A model generated the notes under the pieces. It did no database searches, was not told the origin of the DNA, and saw only the letters and a list, made by a program, of their open reading frames with translations. From assembly GCF_023017165.1 (NCBI RefSeq), contig NZ_JALKBW010000001.1:3348001-3412000 (forward strand): a DNA stretch of 64,000 nt, read 5' to 3'. Positions within the stretch are counted from its first letter, which is position 1, and each line of letters begins with the position of its first letter. Made by a program: the position numbers and the translations under genes. This DNA comes from Gordonia alkaliphila (GTDB lineage: Bacteria > Actinomycetota > Actinomycetes > Mycobacteriales > Mycobacteriaceae). Shown here one piece after another: positions 55,898 through 64,000 of the stretch.

Positions 55898-57661
55898 TCA
55901 GCGAGCCTCGGCGAGGCCGAGCTCCACCAGCAGCGACATCACCAGGGCATCGCTGGCATTGATCCGAAGTTCGAGGCCGCCGACGTCTGCGGTCCATACA
56001 GCGTGCGTCAGCGCAGGAAGCAACGAGATGGGATCGATGGCACCGACCGGATCCACCGAGATCCGATTCTCCAGCACCGTGATGCGCCAGCTCTCCTGCG
56101 GACCGATCCGCATCTGCGCCGCGGGGACGTCACGCTGTGTCAGGTTCGCGAGCACATAGGTCGGACGTTGTTCCGGTACCGCCGCCAGCAGCGACGACGC
56201 CGACGCCACTCCGGTCAGAACCAGCAGGCTGTCGATGCCGACGGCATTCGCGCCTTCGATGTCGGTGTTCAGCCGGTCGCCGATCATCAGCGGGCGGCTG
56301 CTACGGCTGCGCGCCAGCACTGCCCGCATGATGGGGGCCGACGGCTTGCCTGCCACCACGGGCTGCTGCCCGGTGGCCGACGCCACCGCCGCCACCATCG
56401 AGCCGTTGCCGATCATCAGTCCCCGCTCGGTGGGTAGCGTGGTATCGGTGTTGGTCGCGAACCACTGGGCACCGTTCGCGATCGCCAGCGCTGCTTCGGA
56501 CAGCCGTGCCCAGTCGGTGTCCGGCGAGTGACCCTGGATCACGGCAGCGGGCGACTCGTCTGCGGAGCTCACCGGCACCAGTCCGACCGACGCCACCTCG
56601 TCCCGCAGCGACCGTGCGCCCACTACGAGGACGGCGCTGCCTGGCGCGATCCGGTCGGCAACGAGACGTGCACCCACCTGTGCGCTGGTGATCACCGCCG
56701 ACGGCTCCGCGTCGAATCCGAGGTCCCGCAAGTGAGCTGCCACCTCGGCGGCGGACCGGCTGGCGTTGTTGGTGACGTAGTAGGCGTCGCGGGGACGAGA
56801 CGCGACCAAATCGAGTGCGCCGGGCAGCGGAGTGCTGCCCTCGAACAGCGTGCCGTCGAGGTCGAACAGGAGAGCGTCGTACTCGGCGGTGACGGTGTCG
56901 CCCGTCGCGGAAGCGGTCGGCGTCTCGTCGACGAGCACGTCGACTCCGTCGAGGTCCTCGGCCAGCAGTTCTTGCAGGGCGTACTCGGCGTCGGTCGCAT
57001 CGTCGACGTCGGCGGCCGCGGCGTTCTGGTACCAGACCAGAGCATGCGCCTTCCGACCCGCCGCGGACAGCGCAGCCGCGTAGGCACTGAACAGGCGTGC
57101 CGCCTCGGTGCCACTGCGACCGGCACGCAGATCCTGGCCCTCGAGGACTCCGATCGCGCCTTCGGCGTCGCCCAGATCCAGGTGCGCGCCGGCTTCCACA
57201 ATCGCCAGTTCAACGGCTTCCTCACCGATCAGCGACTGCCCCTCGGGACTCTGTGCCACCTCGATCGCCTTCTCCGGTCGGCCCAGACCGCGCTCACTGT
57301 CGGCGATCAACGGGAGCAGTGCGTCACCGTCCCCGGAGATCCGCCGTGCCGCCCGCAGCTCGGACAGCGCTTCCTGCCATTCGCCGGCGTAGTAGGCCGC
57401 GATGCCTGCGGTCTCGCGGACCACGCCGACTCGCGCGGCACGAGCGCGGGCCGCCCGCGCATGCTCGAGTGCGAGCTCCGGATCCTCCGCCAGGAGTTCT
57501 CCGACCGCGACGAGGTGCCTGGCCACTCGATCGGCCGACGCCTTGTCCAGACCTTGCAGATCTCGCCGCACCTCGGGGTCGAGGTCGCCGGCGGTGATCT
57601 CGTCCGGGATCACCGGATCGGAATCGGCGCCACCAGCAGATTGCCCACCACGCTTGCTCAT
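55898..57661 (-). CDS. TPR domain fused to a HAD-superfamily (NagD-like) phosphatase
   Basis: 587 residues from MSKRGGQSAGGAD; a TTG three codons earlier is possible, and GGAG precedes this ATG. Residues 25-235 are TPR-like helical repeats (ELALEHARAARARAARVG, EWQEALSELRAARRI, YQNAAAADVDDATDAEYALQ). Residues 265-520 are a class IIA HAD phosphatase: DALLFDLDGTLFEG (catalytic Asp), YYVTNNASRS, VAGKPSAPIMRAVL and MIGDRLNTDIEGANAVG. A short C-terminal domain follows. In M. tuberculosis the TPR protein and the HAD enzyme (Rv1691, Rv1692) are separate genes. The 5' flank runs straight into foreign rRNA at about 57672. Confidence 0.88.
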   Translation of the reverse strand: MSKRGGQSAGGADSDPVIPDEITAGDLDPEVRRDLQGLDKASADRVARHLVAVGELLAEDPELALEHARAARARAARVGVVRETAGIAAYYAGEWQEALSELRAARRISGDGDALLPLIADSERGLGRPEKAIEVAQSPEGQSLIGEEAVELAIVEAGAHLDLGDAEGAIGVLEGQDLRAGRSGTEAARLFSAYAAALSAAGRKAHALVWYQNAAAADVDDATDAEYALQELLAEDLDGVDVLVDETPTASATGDTVTAEYDALLFDLDGTLFEGSTPLPGALDLVASRPRDAYYVTNNASRSAAEVAAHLRDLGFDAEPSAVITSAQVGARLVADRIAPGSAVLVVGARSLRDEVASVGLVPVSSADESPAAVIQGHSPDTDWARLSEAALAIANGAQWFATNTDTTLPTERGLMIGNGSMVAAVASATGQQPVVAGKPSAPIMRAVLARSRSSRPLMIGDRLNTDIEGANAVGIDSLLVLTGVASASSLLAAVPEQRPTYVLANLTQRDVPAAQMRIGPQESWRITVLENRISVDPVGAIDPISLLPALTHAVWTADVGGLELRINASDALVMSLLVELGLAEAR

Positions 57662-57671
57662 GTTCTCCAAT

Positions 57672-61960
<4,289 letters not shown>

Positions 61961-62093
61961 ACACGAAAGAAACATCTCGCGCGAACTTCACTGAGCAGAG
62001 TCCGTCACCCCGGCCGGCTCCCTCTCAGGCGCCTTGCTCGCTGGCAACTCCGATTAAGTTACACACCGTCGAACGGGAACACAACTCCGCTGG
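61961..62093 (-). other. Host DNA between tyrS and the foreign rRNA
   Basis: 133 GC-rich bases downstream of tyrS with no open frame. They include GCGCGAGATGTTTCTTTCGTGT just before the junction. This may be the start of the native rRNA leader, as rRNA operons lie downstream of tyrS in several fast-growing mycobacteria. That role is inferred from position only. Confidence 0.4.
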
Positions 62094-63380
62094 TCAGCGG
62101 CCGATCCGCGCCCCGGCGAAAGTCTTCTTGCCGCGCCGGAGTACCAACCAGCGTCCATGCAGCAGATCGTCGGCCGACGGTGTCCAGTCGGCATCGCTGA
62201 TCTTGACGTTGTTGACGTACGCGCCGCCCTCGTCGATCGCCCGACGAGCCGCCTTGCTGCCGGCGACGAGACCGGAGTCGACGAACAGCTCCACGATGGT
62301 GGGCGCGGCACCCGCGTCGTACTCGGCGATCTGGGTCTCCCCCAGTGCCGCGGCCAGTGTTCCCTCGTCGAGTCCGGTCAGTTCACCGCGTCCGAACAGC
62401 GCCGAGCTGGCGAGTTCGACGGCCGCGGTCTGGTCGGCACCGTGGATGAGGGTGGTGAGCTCTGCGGCGAGCCGCTTCTGCGCGGCACGCAGGAACGGCT
62501 TCTCGGCGACCGCGGTCTCGAGCTCGGCGATCTCCTCGCGCGACAGGAAGGTGAACCACTTGAGGTACTTGATGACGTCGGCGTCGGCCGTGTTCACGAA
62601 GTACTGGTACCAGACGTACGGCGAGGTGAGCTCGGGGTCGAGCCACAGGCTGCCGCCGCCGGTGGACTTACCGAACTTGGTGCCGTCGGCCGCGGTGACC
62701 AGCGGGACCGTCATTGCATGCGTGCTGCCGGCTTCCACCTTGCGGATCAGGTCGACGCCGCCGAGGATGTTGCCCCACTGATCGGAGCCGCCGATCTGGA
62801 GTACGCACCCGTACCGGCGGTACAGCTCGAGGTAGTCGTTGGACTGCAGCAGCAGGTAGCTGAACTCGGTGTAGCTGATGCCATCCGATTCCAGACGACG
62901 CTTGACCGTCTCGCGCGCCAGCATCACGTTGACCGAGAAGTGCTTGCCGATGTCCCGCAGGAAGTCGATGGCGGAGAGCTTGCTGATCCAGTCGAGGTTG
63001 TTGACCAGCACCGCGGAGGTGGCGGACTCGTCGATCGCGACGAAACGCTGCAGCTGCCCGACGATCTTGTCGGCCCAGCCGGCCACGGTGTCGGCGGAAT
63101 TCATGGTGCGCTCGCCGACGTCGCGGGGATCGCCGATGAGGCCGGTCGCTCCGCCGGAGAGCACGACGGGACGATGGCCGGCCATCTGGAAGCGACGCAG
63201 GGTCAGCAGCGGCACCAGGTGACCGGCGTGCAGGCTGGAGGCGGTGGGGTCGAAGCCCGCGTACAGCGAGATCGGCCCTTCGGTGAGGACGGCACGCAGT
63301 GCGTCGGGGTCGGTCGACTGGCCGATCAGGCCGCGCCAGGCCAGCTCGTCGAAGAAGTCGGGATCCACGGGGGTGCTCAC
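62094..63380 (-). CDS. tyrS: Tyrosyl-tRNA synthetase
   Basis: 428 residues. Class I motifs are present: [20 protein letters not shown] (HIGH-type) and KFGKSTGG (KMSKS-type). [14 protein letters not shown] is the tyrosine-binding region, and a C-terminal S4 domain (residues about 360-428: [20 protein letters not shown]) binds tRNA. The gene overlaps the Trm112-like gene by 4 bases. It is the last host gene before the rRNA. Confidence 0.97.
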   Translation of the reverse strand: MSTPVDPDFFDELAWRGLIGQSTDPDALRAVLTEGPISLYAGFDPTASSLHAGHLVPLLTLRRFQMAGHRPVVLSGGATGLIGDPRDVGERTMNSADTVAGWADKIVGQLQRFVAIDESATSAVLVNNLDWISKLSAIDFLRDIGKHFSVNVMLARETVKRRLESDGISYTEFSYLLLQSNDYLELYRRYGCVLQIGGSDQWGNILGGVDLIRKVEAGSTHAMTVPLVTAADGTKFGKSTGGGSLWLDPELTSPYVWYQYFVNTADADVIKYLKWFTFLSREEIAELETAVAEKPFLRAAQKRLAAELTTLIHGADQTAAVELASSALFGRGELTGLDEGTLAAALGETQIAEYDAGAAPTIVELFVDSGLVAGSKAARRAIDEGGAYVNNVKISDADWTPSADDLLHGRWLVLRRGKKTFAGARIGR

Positions 63381-63601
63381 TTGTCGCCCGCCTCACCGGT
63401 CAGCAGTCGGTGTTCGTCGTCGCCCACCTTGCGGGCGTCCGCGATCAGCATGTTCGGGATGCCCAGATCGTCGATCGCATAGGCCACGCGCAGCCGCGGG
63501 TTGTACAGCTCGTCGCCGACATCGATCAACTCGCCGAGGTCCTGCGGACAGACGAGCCGCGCGCGCACCACGGGGTCCAACTGCTCTGCACGTGAGGTCA
63601 T
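63377..63601 (-). CDS. Trm112/UPF0434-like small protein
   Basis: 74 residues. [12 protein letters not shown] and [20 protein letters not shown] match the Trm112-like zinc-ribbon family (CP..G.L, then YPI.DGIP), but only one Cys remains, so metal binding is doubtful. Family members activate methyltransferases in other organisms. Its stop overlaps the tyrS start. Confidence 0.7.
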   Translation of the reverse strand: MTSRAEQLDPVVRARLVCPQDLGELIDVGDELYNPRLRVAYAIDDLGIPNMLIADARKVGDDEHRLLTGEAGDK

Positions 63602-63628
63602 GTGTGCTCCTTTTCGCCGCCGACCACG

Positions 63629-64000
63629 TTACTCGGCGGGCCGATCTCCGACCGTTGCGGGCTCAGCGGCTGTCGTCTCCACCACAGCGGCCTCGACCCC
63701 CGGCTGCTCGGCGGTGGCGGACTGATCACCGGACGGCCGCTGCAGCACCGGCTGCGGCGTGGGACGCGACCAGTCGATGGCGTCGGCGGCCGACCGGGTG
63801 TACCGCCGGTACCGACCGTCCACATCGCGGAACCAGATCCGCGAGCCCGGACGCGGCAGGTTGCGATCGACGACGAGCGGACGGTACGACTCGCTGACCG
63901 GAATGTCGCTGATCACGGTGATCAGGTGCGGACGCTGCGTCGCGGCGATCTCGCCGAGCGCGATCCGCAGCAGGGTGGGCGTGGTGGAGGCGACGCCGTC
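63629..64000 (-). CDS. Protein of unknown function, C-terminal part (cut by window end)
   Basis: The frame is open to the window end, giving 123 visible codons. It reads DGVASTTPTLLRIALGEIAA at the cut edge, then LPRPGSRIWFRDVDGRYRRY, and ends with a Pro/Ala/Glu-rich tail (about 35 residues). An internal GTG at 63916 is a possible start, but conserved-looking sequence precedes it. No family is recognised. Confidence 0.6.
   Translation of the reverse strand, partial: DGVASTTPTLLRIALGEIAATQRPHLITVISDIPVSESYRPLVVDRNLPRPGSRIWFRDVDGRYRRYTRSAADAIDWSRPTPQPVLQRPSGDQSATAEQPGVEAAVVETTAAEPATVGDRPAE

Overview
The window is high-GC actinobacterial chromosome and most resembles a mycolic-acid-producing member of the Corynebacteriales (Gordonia/Rhodococcus-like; the genus is an inference). 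The evidence is a fused HadA/HadB FAS-II dehydratase, the SteA/SteB, TlyA and CTP synthase neighbourhood, and an ordered block tyrS ... HAD phosphatase, tlyA, nadK, recN, steA, steB, pyrG, Nudix, xerD, parA, scpA, scpB, rluB, cmk, der. That block matches the gene order I know from Mycobacterium tuberculosis (Rv1689-Rv1713).

Layout. 1-13 kb: a cut polysaccharide pyruvyl transferase-like gene, a YlxP-like protein, tex, an MFS exporter, a glutathionyl-hydroquinone-reductase-like GST, a VanY-type peptidase, an ATP-dependent DNA ligase, a frameshifted type-5 uracil-DNA glycosylase, Nudix and ThiD/PdxK genes, and an AlkD-like protein. 13-21 kb: a sugar dehydrogenase lipoprotein, a HEAT protein and a MerR-HEAT fusion behind a MerR-type operator, an acyl-CoA synthetase, YggS, a phosphodiesterase, a DUF222 remnant and cspA. 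21-27 kb: hadAB, then a cobalamin riboswitch driving a compact four-gene corrinoid uptake and salvage operon. Its last gene fuses a metallo-beta-lactamase domain to CobU.

27-35 kb is an insertion-sequence pile-up. An ISL3-family, an IS256-family and an IS1634-family element, each with a clean target-site duplication, all sit in one 166-codon gene. Removing the three on paper restores one continuous reading frame. A second copy of the same IS256-family element breaks a HerA-like ATPase. 35-39 kb holds a frameshifted threonine-synthase-like gene, an AI-2E-family permease, a lipoate ligase-like protein and tRNA-Pro. 39-57 kb is the conserved cell-division, cell-wall and DNA-maintenance block, with a slot of gene remnants between xerD and parA.

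57.7-62.0 kb carries 23S and 16S rRNA sequence, both truncated at the outer ends and joined by a very AT-rich spacer. The sequence is clostridial (Peptostreptococcaceae-like), not actinobacterial. A native rRNA operon downstream of tyrS is expected here, so I read this as an assembly chimera in which the host operon was replaced by a contaminant or community rRNA contig. Several single-base indels in otherwise good genes point the same way: the assembly probably has uncorrected errors. The window ends with tyrS, a short Trm112-like protein and a cut unknown gene.
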